NCBI GenBank assembly: GCA_037179515.1
Contig: JAXCGZ010019175.1
Location: 23,200-87,199 of the forward strand
Source: Halocaridina rubra
Taxonomy: Eukaryota > Arthropoda > Malacostraca > Decapoda > Atyidae
Direction: 5' to 3'
DNA length: 64,000 nucleotides
In this document: piece by piece, positions 1-10,906 of the stretch
Numbering within the stretch: position 1 is the stretch's first letter
How the letters are laid out: each line of letters begins with the position of its first letter
Made by a program: the position numbers and the translations under genes
The notes under the pieces: generated by a model
The model's database searches: none
What the model was told of the DNA's origin: nothing
What the model saw: the letters and a program-made list of their open reading frames with translations, nothing else

Positions 1-64
<64 letters not shown>
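1..64. repeat. (GA)n microsatellite
   Basis: An uninterrupted GA dinucleotide array that runs off the left edge of the window. Its true length is unknown. Confidence 0.97.
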
Positions 65-67
<3 letters not shown>

Positions 68-495
68 AAAAATACATATCCCATCTCAGTAATGAAATAC
101 CACTAGATTAGTCTGATTTTAAAGAAAAAACTACTAGACTACTAGATCGAATCCAAAAATACTAGATCTAGTAGGAAAATACTAGGAGTGGCAACACTGT
201 TTTTATCAACTGTAGAAATGACAGCAATAAACACGTTAAGAAACAAGAGACAAGAACTTAATAACTTTCAGTCATAAAAACGCTGCTTTCTTCTTATTAA
301 ACTTTCCACAACTACTTTCCAAGTTGGTTTTCTTTGAATTTACTTTATCATTACCTTTATTAGTATAATTTATAAATTTATTTCTTAATACTGTTACATT
401 CTAAAGTGAATTCAACGGCTATTATAGTATATATATTCAAAAGTAAACTTTTTCATATAGACAGAGTAATAAATAAGGATCTCCGACAGAGAACG
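65..495. other. AT-rich spacer, nothing recognised
   Basis: Unique-looking AT-rich sequence between the GA array and the first retroelement fragment. I see no coding or repeat signal. Confidence 0.6.
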
Positions 496-499
496 GGTG

Positions 500-1002
500 T
501 TGAAAGAAAGCTGTAGGATAAGTTAGATCAGAGAGTGCTGAGTTGGTTTGGACACATAGAAAGGATGAGTGATAAATGAATAGCGGAGAGAATGTGGAGA
601 GCAGAAGTGATTGGAATGAGATGGATATATGGTGTGAACAGGGCATTGAAAGCACATCGAATCTCGGTGGAGAAGAGAAAAAGAGTGTGCAAGAGACAGG
701 AATGAGTGGAAAAAGTTTGTGTATAGGTGACCCGGACCAAAGGGATTTCTCGCACCTGATAGCTCAGTGAACTGAGGGGAGTTGCCCTATGATGAAATAG
801 TGCGGTAAACCACCTGTGGCTGTTGGGCCTCATTGTAGAATATCTTTGCACTCTTACTTTGTGGGTGACCCAGGCTCGGTGTAAGGGGGAGAAAAGTGGC
901 AACTTTTTATCCCCAAGGAGCTAAGAGGAGTAGTTGAGGTATGTGTGGACTGTGGTGAATACGTGTGGTGAATGCCAAAGGGAATGAGGTCATGTACATG
1001 TA
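500..1002 (+). pseudogene. Non-LTR retrotransposon C-terminal fragment
   Basis: Plus-strand reading frames around 530-720 give the pattern LSWFGHIERM followed by arginine-rich text and VNRALKAHRISVE. This resembles the post-RT C-terminal segment (LRWFGHVERM...R.GWMDGIRRAL) seen in element D at 55.3-55.6 kb. The frame is broken by stops, for example just after RMSDK near 575. The segment from about 720 to 1002 looks like its 3' untranslated part and runs up to the poly(T) that begins element B. It is a short, old, 5'-truncated fragment. It is the only recognisable non-LTR fragment in the window on the plus strand, and it lies outside the host gene. Confidence 0.55.
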
Positions 1003-1860
1003 TTTTTTTTTTATGAGTGTGACACTGGGACAGGCAAAAACTGCCCTCATCAACAAAGGCCAGGGGACGAAAAAACATTAGGACGAAGGAAAAGAAAAAA
1101 GTTAAGGACAAGACGGAGATGAGGTCATATTACACAAAGGAAAACGACAGACAGAAAAAATAGTTACAGTACAGAGGATCTAGAGACATGGAGGACTAGG
1201 CCCTGAGATGACGATAGATCTACTTTTTGAAGGAAGATAGGTCATAAGAATTAGGAAAGACAGAAGGAGGAAGAGAGTTCCAGAGTCTGGAGGTAGATGG
1301 GAATAAGCAGTCGCTGCACTGACTAATCAGCAAGCTACAAATCTCCACACAGTACCTATGAAATGAGGCCACTTGGTAAATGTTACGCAGCCTCGGCAGT
1401 GGGGGAGGGATGTAACTCGCCAACTTTTCAGAGCAGCAATGGAAGAAGTAGCGATAGAAAAGAGAAAGGAATGATACCTTACAGTGGAGAGAGAGAGAGA
1501 TTCCAGATTAGAAGTAAGAGAAGGATCATTAATGAGTCTGACTGCCTAGATTCAATTCAATTAAGGAGATAAGTATAAGAAGCACCCCTGATGAGTGAGC
1601 AGTATTCTAAGCAGGGACGGAGAAGACCTTTATAGATTTTAAGTAACTATATATAGGAAAAGCAATGACGAGAAAGAAACAGAATCCCCAGTTTTTTGGA
1701 TGAAGATTTAGAAATTTGGATTAAGTGATTTCTCCAAGACAAGTTAGAAGCTATATGAATTCCTAATATATTGATAGAATTAAGAGGGTAAATTTTTTTA
1801 GTTTCAAAGACAATAGGGTTATCAGAAGGAGATGTAGATATAAGAGATAGCCAGAAACTG
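1003..1860 (-). mobile_element. Element B copy a, 3' part (Jockey-like non-LTR)
   Basis: Read on the minus strand, this is the 3' half of a poly(A)-tailed non-LTR retrotransposon. The plus-strand T run at 1003-1012 is the tail. The end of the reverse-transcriptase ORF is visible at 1423-1220, including the typical terminal motif [20 protein letters not shown]. Two further copies with the same 3' sequence lie at 21470 and 45004. The 5' part continues at 5179-5998, because element A1 is inserted in between. Coding is broken. Confidence 0.8.
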
Positions 1861-1950
1861 TGATTACCTAATTGTGATTACCTAATTGTGTTTACGGGAA
1901 AGAGCCCAAAGCTCGTATCTTCCCGTCTCCTGATCGCTTCCATTTTATAC

Positions 1951-4773
1951 TTAGTCATACTTATCATACCTGTCCTTAAAACTATGGATTGAGATAGCAT
2001 TAACTACCTCCTCGCTTAGCCAGTTCCAATTATCAACTACTCTTACACTGAAAAAGTATTTCCTTACATCCTGCAAAGAACTTTTCTTACGAAGCTTCAA
2101 ACTATGACCTCTAGTTCTAGAGCCAGCCATATCAAAATATCGATCCCTATCCACTCTATCATAACCATGAAGGAATTTAAAGACTGTCACCATATCCCCC
2201 CTCACTCTTCTAGCTTCGAGTGATGGTAAGTCTAATTCCCTCAGCCTCTCATCATAACTGAGATTGCGTATTTCTGGCTCCAGTTTCGTGGCATGTCTTT
2301 GAACTTTTTCAAGCTTAGCTATGTGCTTCACCAAGTGCGGATTCCAAAAGGGGGCTGCATATTCGAGTTTTGGCCTCACATAGGTTACATAAATATTTCT
2401 GAACATTTCCTTGTCCATGTGCCTGAAGGCTACCCTTACATTTGATAAGAATGCATATGCTGCCCTTACTATGCCATTTATATGTATTTCTGGATATAAA
2501 TCTGCCAGTATGTTTACTCCTAGATCTCTCTCATTTTCTGTCTCTTCAAGTTGTACTCCAGCCACCGAGTAGTCAAGCTTGGGCCTTCTTGCACTTGTAC
2601 CCATTCTCATTACCTTACATTTTGAAGCATTGAATTTCATTAGCCACTTTTCTGACCACTCATGCAGATTATTTAGATCCTCCTGAAGTTCTCTACCATT
2701 GTTCTCGTTTTTTACTTTCTTCACAATCTTTGCATCATCTGCAAACATATTCATGAATGAATTTACAGACTCTGGTAGGTCATTTACATATACAAGGAAC
2801 AAAAGTGGCCCTAAAACTGAACCCTGTGGAACTCCACTACTAACTCTTCTCCATTCAGACGCTGAGTGTCTTACTCTAACCCTCTGTTCCCTTCCTTCTA
2901 AGTAAGTTTTTATCCATTCCAAAACATTTCCACCTATTCTAGCCATTGATTGCAGCTTCCTAATAAGTCTCCCATGTGGAACAGTGTCAAACGCTTTCTG
3001 GAAGTCTAGGAATATGCAATCTGCCCAGCCCTCTCTTTCCTGTAAGATTTGGCTTACCTCATCATAAAATTCTAATAAGTTTGTTACTGTTGATCTTCCT
3101 TCTCTGAAGCTATGTTGCCTCACTGACAAAAAGTTGAAGGATTCCAAGTGAAGAGAGATATGTTTCCTTAGTAGTTTCTCCCTAACTTTGCAAACTATGC
3201 TGGTCAAGGAAACTGGTCTATAGTTCAGAGCCGTATCAATCCTTCCCTTTTTGAAGATAGGTATCACATTTGCTTGTTTCCAGCATCTTGGAATCTCCCA
3301 CGACTCCAGTGACTCCTTAAATATGATACTTAGTGCCACTGATATTGTGTTTGCGCATTTTTTAAGCACATGAGGGGATATGTCATCGGGACCTGTAGCT
3401 TTATGAACATCTAAATCCATCAGCGCTTTGCATACCTCTGTGGCTGTAAGGTTGATGTTCTCTAATACCGGCCCTTGAGCCTCTATCACTGCAATCTGAG
3501 GGGGTGGGGTATTTTCTACTGTAAATACTGACTGAAACTCCTTGTTCAATTATTTGCAGATCTCTTCATCCGTCTCAGTGATGCTTCCATCCTCTCTCTT
3601 TAGCCTTAAAACCTGTTCTTTTACCTTCAGTTTTCCTCTGATAAAGCTGTGGAAAAGCTTGGGATTTTCTTTAGCCTTCCTGGTGATGTCCCTCTCATAG
3701 TCTCTCTCTGCCTCTCTCCTTTTACTTAGGTAGTCATTTCTTGCTCTTTTGTAGGTTTGCCAAGCATTTATGTTTTTTCTCCTCCTATTCCTTTTCCAGC
3801 ATTTGTCTCTCCACTCCTTAGCTCTTTTACACCCATTATCGAACCATTTCTCTCTGGCATGAATTACACCTACTTTGGTGACAGGTATGCAGCAATCTAC
3901 TATCTTCCCATATTTCTCACAAAAGATGTCATACATTTCTTGTACAGATTTGTTGTAAAATAAGGTTCTCCAGTCAATAACTGCAAAAAGCTCATTCATT
4001 TTGATGTAATCTCCTTTCGGATAGTTCCTCCTCATGTCCTCAGTGCCTCTACTCTCAGGAAGAATATCTTCAATGATATACTCCATCAACAACACACAGT
4101 GGTCACTCTTTCCAATTGGTGGTTCTTACTCAATTTTTTCAATATCCAACACATTATCTGTGAACACTAGATCAAGTAGTAATGGCTCATCCCCACCCCT
4201 GGCCCTTGTTGGTTCCATTACATGTTGGTGTAGGAAATTCCCTTGTACGCAATCTAGGAATCTTGCCCCGAATGAGTCCTCACCACTGTGTGGGTCAAGA
4301 TTTATCCAATCTATCTCTTTATGATTAAAGTCTCCCATAATCAAAATCCTACATTTTTTTTCCCGTGCCATGTTAACAACTGAGTTTATGACTTCAATAG
4401 TACCTATATGACTTTCCTCATAAACTTCAAGCCTCTTTTGGTTCCTTGGTGGGTTGTATACAACAGTTATTATAATGCTCTCTGACCCAGTATTTATGCG
4501 AGCAACAAGAAATTCCTTGAACTCACTTTCTATAGCCAAGTTTATTTCTTCGACTTGAATCCTCTCACTTATGAGCAGTGCTATCCCTCCACCAGTCCTC
4601 TCAGATCTTTCAACCCTTAGTATTCTGAAACCCTTAGGAAAAACTGTGACACTGTTTATGTCCTCACTCAACTTAGTCTCTGTAATTGCTACTATATCTG
4701 CCTTACTGTTGTGAATCCTATCTTTTAATTCTACTGCCTTACCAGCTAATCCATCAGCATTTGTGTATAACAA
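1951..4773 (-). pseudogene. Element A1 ORF2 (endonuclease-RT) with two nonsense codons
   Basis: Apurinic-type endonuclease followed by reverse transcriptase, in three collinear open pieces: 4773-4126, about 4122-3550 and 3549-1951. The breaks are single premature stops, one where other copies read IEYEPP and one where they read EEICKEL. No frameshift is needed. Motifs seen are AITETKLSE and GDFNHKE (endonuclease), FLDFQKAFDTVP (RT motif A), SSGVPQGSVLGP (motif B) and MFADDAKIV (motif C). The C-terminus FFSVRVVDNWNWLSEEVV is typical of the CR1/L2/Rex1 group. It is dead as a protein gene but little decayed, so the insertion is recent. Confidence 0.88.
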
Positions 4774-4775
4774 TC

Positions 4776-5178
4776 TTAATGAGGCCCCATCCCTTGATCT
4801 TCTGTCATTATCTTCTTAATCTCCCCTTTGTCTGGAAGAACTCTGTAATGAAAATTTTTCTTCTCTTCTTCATTTCTTTCATCATTTAACCTTCTTGCCT
4901 CTTGCAACAAGTTTTTGATCTTTCCCATCTCTTCCTGTGTTCTGTATTGTCTAATGAACACTTCTTTGAATTCTTGAAGGTCTTTTAGACTTTTTTTTCT
5001 CAACAATATTTCCCTACATGTTTCCCCTCTCTCAAAGGTTACTTTTGTTGGTCTCGGCTTTCCTTCCCTCGAATATTTACCTAGTTGGTGTATGTTTACA
5101 ATATCCTCAGGACCACATACTACTCCAAGCTTTCTTATCAGGTCTACAACCCTAGCTTTATTTTCTTCAAGTCTCCCC
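4776..5178 (-). pseudogene. Element A1 ORF1 remnant
   Basis: The last roughly 130 codons of ORF1, ending ...MTEDQGMGPH and a stop. At about 5178 the reading frame runs by chance into the opposite half of element B's RT ORF (…NLVTFNASK|GRLEENK), giving a chimeric open frame to 5489 that is not a real gene. A full ORF1 is described for copy A2. Confidence 0.8.
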
Positions 5179-5998
5179 TTGGAGGCATTGAATGTAACTA
5201 AATTATGAGTGCCCCACTCAGATACCCTCTGCAAAAAGGCTGAGGAAAAGTGAAGGGTAGGATTGTCAGCAAAGGCGTGAAGAAGAGAGAAAGATGGGGA
5301 TTGTTGATCATTGATGAAGAGAAGGAACAGAATAAGTGAAAGAACAGAGCCTTGTGGAACACCACTGGTAACAGAGAAAGGGCTAGATGTTGCACCATCA
5401 ACAACTACAGATATAAAATGGTCAGAAAGAAAACTGGAAATTAGAGAACAGGGAGAAGGGGTAAAGCTATAGGCAGGGAGTTTGGCCAACAGAGCCTTGT
5501 GCCAGACTCTATCAAAAGCTTAGAGATATTAAGAGCGACGACAAAGGATTCCCCATGGTGTCCTCAGAGAAGATGACCATACGTGAGTAAGATAGGACAG
5601 GGGGTCATCAATGGATCTTGCCTTGCGGAAGCCGTACTGATGAGCGGAGATAAGTTAGTTAGATTCAAGGCGTTTCAAGAAGTGAGGATTGATCAAAGTT
5701 TCGAAAACTTTAGCAATAGAGGAGGTTAGGGCAATAGGTCGGTAGTTTGAAGGAATAGAGCGGTCACCCTTCTTAGGAACAGGTTGAACTAGAGCATGCT
5801 TCCAAGATGAAAGATAGATACTGGTTGACAGAATGAGGCGAAAAAGAGAAAGAGAGAGAGAGAGAATGAATAAGGAATTAGAGTGGGGAGGGAAGGAGCT
5901 TGTTTATCAACCATATGAGCAGAAGGAGCAATCTGTGGGGGCAGAGGTAGCAAAAAGTGAGAAAGGGCATGAGTAACATTATTACACTGGCTCACCAA
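5179..5998 (-). mobile_element. Element B copy a, 5' part (RT domain)
   Basis: Minus-strand RT fragment of the same B copy as 1003-1860. It reads DRVWHKALLAKL-like text, then SFLSDHFISVVVDGATSSPF, TSGVPQGSVLSLILFLLFIND and FADNPTLHF, which corresponds to RT motifs B and C; the catalytic ADD has decayed to ADN. Upstream, 5998-5789 retains part of the RT N-terminus. Several stops interrupt it, and it is 5'-truncated near 5998. Confidence 0.8.
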
Positions 5999-8900
5999 GG
6001 AAAATCCACAATATTTTTTGTTTTTGATAAATGTTTACTTTTCAGTCCCCAAATGAGTGAAATGAAAATATGGTCTTTTATTACATCAGGATATAACAAA
6101 ATAGAATGCGTGAATTTCAGTAGAGTACTGTTAGTGTACAGATTTTTGAAGAGTGCACACTAACATGCACGATCTTACTCGAGATGTCTGAGATAAATAT
6201 TTGGCCGAAATGTTTTGTAATTATTGGGATATTAAACTGTAAAGTTTTGATAGAGAGAATTTATTATTTACAAGAAAACTCGATATCGTTTGAGATGGAC
6301 TGAGCTTACTGTATACAGTAATATCCCTGCCCATAATAATGCTGGGTAAATAATATACCACTTCATTATTTATTAGACGAAACAATGCTCTCTACAAGCA
6401 TATCAGTGATTATAACAGGGAACACTTGGAGACTGCGAAAAAATTAAAAAACTTTTCCAAACTGTACATATACTTCAAGCAAAATGAGTAAACCACAATC
6501 AGTCTGTAAAACGGTACATAATGCCGTATTTCCTTTTCCTTATAATCCAACTTTAGAGACTGTTCATTACAACTATGTTTTTGAATATATTATACTTGCC
6601 TAAAAAGCATGACATCAAGTACTGCTGGAGTCAGCATGGTGGGCACGGTTGTAATAATTGAAGTAGCAAGGTATCATCAAGTCCTTCAAAGCTTATATTT
6701 TCTATAGTTTAAGAAAAAATACAATTCTAGGATGGAGGAATTGCCAAGCCTCCACTCTCCAATGCTTCCATCATTGACTATGAGTCGCAAGGAACACGAA
6801 GGCAAAATTCATACTTCCAGCCACTCTGAATACTAATACAGTCTTATTAGATATATTAATGCTTCTAAAGCTGATTTTATATTAGTTACGAAAAACGATA
6901 AACAGTATTCCTATTAGCCTTTCACCTCTTTGTGTCACTTGCTGTTTCTCAGTACAGCTTACTATGAATAACAACAAAGCTATGGGGTCCCTTTACCTTT
7001 CGTATAAAGCTACAACACCTTGTCATTAAGCTGTTCCTGTGCTAGTCTGTCTTACAATATAAAGAATTGGTGAATGATTTTTTGCAAAACTTTTGGTTAC
7101 ACATATGTTTAACTTAATCAGATGAGACATTAAAATTCTTAAAAATGCACCAATGAACTTCCTATTAAATTGGTGGAGGAGAATATATCTTGTACTGTCT
7201 CTAATATCAAGACTATCTTAGTTAATGTAGACTGCTTCAATAAATTTTATGATCTTCATGTAAAGTAAAACTAAGTCATTAGGGATAATTTAGTAAATAT
7301 AAAAAACATCACTTTAAAACAATACTGAAATATGCATATTATCTAAGAAAAGATACATTAGGTTTTATAGCCACTGCAAAACATCTACCAGTAACCAGTA
7401 TCAAAATATGAATGCCTTCATATATTTTACTTTTATTTGATACACTTAGATGTTTTCAATAGATGCACAATAAGAGTAAGTAGCTGTGAGTTGCAAGAAC
7501 ACACTGCCAATATGTTATCAAACCCATTGCTCTAAGATACTTACATCAGTAAAGTTTAAGGCCGCATGTTATAATATGAAAAAGCTTATTTACAATAAAA
7601 CACAGCTAGTGCTTTTACTGGTACACTGTACTATACAGGCAAATTATCTATCAAAGATGGACATATGTTGTAAGATATTTGGACATCTAAGCTAAGCAGC
7701 AGATGTAGCAATAAACTAATATTAAGCTAATAACTGCTTCCTGAGGGGCATCTGGTAGACAATGGCTGAAAGTTTTCATCTCTTGAAATGGAATCATTAA
7801 AAATAACCGTCATGCAATAATATAATGTGTGGCACTTAATGAATGAAAAACACATTGCAGCTTTGATGCTACATACCATATTGAGAGACTGGTGTTCCAT
7901 AAGCAGAGGATAGCAGCATAATTTGAAACAACATTGCTATATTTGCATAATGATATTTGTGACTTAATGCATCAAAATATACATTACAATTTTAATGTTC
8001 GTAAGTATGGTAATACTTTTCAATGGATCATGTATTTACGATAATTCTTGTTCTGTAAAGCATTGATAATGATTAAATATGATAACAAACTAGTTGTGAA
8101 ACTATTGTATCTTAAAAAATTCTTTATTTATTGCTTACTCCCATAAAAATGAAATAGTGAATATTTAATTTTAATGTTTAAATCATAGTTACTCAAAGAT
8201 ATGTTTTACCAAAAATATATACTAAATTATACTCACACTTGTAGTCCATGTGGTAAGTAATTCTGTATTAAAGAAAAAATTGTTTGGGAAATACTGCATA
8301 CCTCTACAGCAAAGAGAACTTCTTTGAGGAGTTTTTAATATGCTTAAGCCTATGAGTAAGCCATAACTAATTTATTATTTGAAGTTATTCAGCATAAGGG
8401 AATTGGTATTTTAACTTAATAACCTATCCTATGAAGACTGAATATCTACTGATAATTGCAAAGCAACTTATCTGCAAAATAAGTGATATTCCTTAGCACA
8501 ATATGAAACAGTAATCACTCCTTTTTATTTAAAAAAAATTCTTGATTACTCTGAAGCCATTTCTAAAATTAAGAAGGCATGTGTAATAATAGCCTTGACT
8601 GTGTTGAAGTCAAAACCATTGTTCATGAAGGTGGCGAATCTATTTTTTAACTTTTCACTTGACAGTTGTTTCAAAAATCAAGGGAAAAAACTCTAACTTA
8701 ACGAATTCATATAACAACCTTGGATCAGGTATGAAATTGTTAATCTTAAGGTAACATAGAACATTAATGCTGCCTTCATGAGTACAGCACAGTACAGCAT
8801 TTATATAACAGTGAAATGACTCTTTATTGTGTTTTATAATGGATATTGTTTAAAAAAATCAACTTCATATAAATCTTTCTCTCCAAAAAATTTTAAACAA

Positions 8901-10213
8901 TCAATCTGGAATGCTTGACTATCAATTGATTGACACTTCTAGATATATTTTCTATTGAATACTTCACCAGAAAATCTGAACAATCAGTCAGTCAATTACT
9001 TGGTAAACACTAGTAAAAGTAGGTTGAAGAATTTCATACCAATTATATGTTTCTCATAATTTTATAGCCTAACTTTATAATTACAAACTTTTCAAAAAAG
9101 AATATTAGTAATCAAAAAGATTCAGTTTCCTTATATTCATGACGATATGATAAATCCTTTGCAAACTAAAATTACACATCATAGAAAATTTGACACGACA
9201 GAAAGTTTAGTTAGATCTTTCCCAATTAATCTCTACTAAAACTCCTGTACATTGCTGCTTTTGAAGTGACTGAGTAGTGGTGCTAATCCATCTATTACCA
9301 GATATGGAGTGATCAGTAATTTTCTTGGGAACAGTGAATATACCGTACACTCTCATATTGTATAATTATATTTCATTGTATTATGATTATGTTTCTGTCC
9401 AAACCTGTTTATGTAAGAAATTATATAACCAGCAAGATGTATTATATTTATGATTGCTGTCATAAAATTATATCTACATCATAAACTTCACCTTAAAAGC
9501 TCTGGCTTATAAATTTCCAGCAGAATGCCAAATGTACATCTCAAGAGTATACTCTCGAAATGTACAGTAATCAATGCATTAATGTGTAAGGTGCACATTC
9601 ATCTGAATAAATTATACACAAATTTGTATGAAATTTACCGAGAAACTTCATCAACTTAGGTATAATTCTCTTAATTATACACAGATTTAATTCAATGCCT
9701 TCAGACCTTTAAAAGCTTACTCTTTAATATGTAAAAAAAACTATTCCACATGAAATTATTTCTTTGGAGGAGTTGGAATGCATGTTTCTAAACTGTACAT
9801 TTTAATATATATTTTATTAGCTTTTAATGTGTTTTTCTTTTGTATATATCTTGATTTACATATGTACATTTATTCATAAAAGCTGAACTGAACCGTCTAG
9901 TTAACTATCTTAACTCATGGCAGTCATTTTCAGATGACATATCTCTAGATACAATTAGTCTTACACTCTTGTGAATGAAGTAAAACATGCAGATATACCT
10001 TTCAGGAAGCTAAGGTAAACTGATTTAATTTTGTTTGGATTAGATGTACCCTTTCCTACTGCACACTGCACGAGCAGCAATTTTACTGATAGATATATCT
10101 AATCTAATATCACCGGTGACTTATAAAGCATTTGTACTGAAATGTCGTTCAGTCTGGAAAGCATATAAGTAAATAAGGATGAAAGATATGAACAATAGGT
10201 GAATAAAACCTTG
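5999..10213 (-). other. Transposon-free AT-rich stretch; candidate long 3' UTR/downstream region
   Basis: About 4.2 kb with no transposon, no long microsatellite and no convincing ORF, directly downstream of the ankyrin-gene stop codon on the minus strand. In a window otherwise packed with repeats, this cleanliness suggests a long 3' UTR and/or conserved flank. No polyadenylation site can be fixed because the AT content produces many AATAAA-like hexamers. Confidence 0.4.
9869..9874 (-). promoter_or_regulatory. Candidate AATAAA poly(A) signal
   Basis: Minus-strand AATAAA about 340 nt beyond the stop codon; a second lies at 9813-9818. Hexamers like this are frequent by chance in AT-rich DNA, so this is only one candidate. 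Confidence 0.2.
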
Positions 10214-10906
10214 TCATGGCTCTGGGGCTTTGTCATTTCTTTTGACTATGCTTGATCGCCTAAAGGATGCTAGAGTTCTACGAAAAATGTTTTTTACACT
10301 GCTAACATCGGAGTGAGAAGCATGTCGTGGTGCTTTTTGCAAGGCAGTTATCATAGACTGAGGAGGTTCACTAGATATGCTTGGTGAAGGTGAGGGGTTA
10401 GAAGAACAAGGAGTGCGACCAGCTACGGAAGTACAGGATCCTGTTGCCAAAGGGGCTCTTGGACGTGCTCCACCATCTACCATGTTGCTTAGCTCACATG
10501 ACTGATATTGGACGGGTCTGGAATCACTTGGAGAACTTACAGACCTCGGTAGCACAGGGCTGGTTTCTACTATAGTTCCTAATGAGCTATTCCTTGATGA
10601 TCCCCGACTACTATTCTGGCTATGGGGAGCAGAACTGACAACACTTCCAGAAATACTTTGAACAAGTCGAGGGGAACGTGGACCTGGGGACGTTTGCTTT
10701 GGTGTTACTTGTCCTGCCTCTTTTCTCTTCGTTAATGCTTCTTTTAATAGCTGGACGGCTTCAGGGTGATGCGCTTGAGAGGCAATCTGAATTGGTGTTA
10801 GACCTTGATCATTTTTTAGTCCAGGATCGGCACCAGCTTGAACAAGAGCTTTGAGGACTCTTATATGGCCGTATAGTGCTGCAGCATGTAATGCACTCTC
10901 ACCATT
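10214..10906 (-). CDS. ANKRD29: ANKRD29-like ankyrin protein, last coding exon
   Basis: Final coding exon of the host ankyrin gene: 230 codons plus stop, in phase 0. The acceptor is ...TTATTTTCAG|AATGGT at 10907/10906. Exon residues 1-32 are ankyrin repeat 8 (NGESALHAAALYGHIRVLKA), the counterpart of NGTSALHAA in vertebrate ANKRD29. Residues 33-62 form a weaker ninth repeat (QGLTPIQIASQAHHPEAVQL). About 165 residues of low-complexity Ser/Pro/Arg-rich tail follow and end in a basic stretch (IFRRTLASFRRSSIVKRNDK). No transmembrane segment is seen. Vertebrate ANKRD29 ends soon after repeat 8, so the tail is an extension. The biochemical role is unknown; ankyrin stacks generally bind proteins. 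Confidence 0.85.
   Translation of the reverse strand, partial: NGESALHAAALYGHIRVLKALVQAGADPGLKNDQGLTPIQIASQAHHPEAVQLLKEALTKRKEAGQVTPKQTSPGPRSPRLVQSISGSVVSSAPHSQNSSRGSSRNSSLGTIVETSPVLPRSVSSPSDSRPVQYQSCELSNMVDGGARPRAPLATGSCTSVAGRTPCSSNPSPSPSISSEPPQSMITALQKAPRHASHSDVSSVKNIFRRTLASFRRSSIVKRNDKAPEP

Larger units (their letters stand above)
1861..5178 (-). mobile_element. Element A copy 1 (CR1/Rex1-like non-LTR), 5'-truncated
   Basis: Minus-strand non-LTR element. Its 3' end (left side) carries two copies of the 14-mer ATTACCTAATTGTG (plus-strand reading) followed by the conserved 3' UTR. It is truncated inside ORF1, where the ORF1 text stops after GRLEENKARVV, so only the last third of ORF1 remains. 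The left flank, ending CCAGAAACTG, and the right flank, beginning TTGGAGGCATTG, are consecutive in the related element B copy at 46.4 kb. This shows that A1 inserted into element B. Confidence 0.9.

Noticed and set aside
4776..5489. A 237-codon frame apparently fusing an RT fragment to ORF1
   Set aside because: It is the accidental junction of element B (from 5179 upward) with the truncated ORF1 of inserted element A1.
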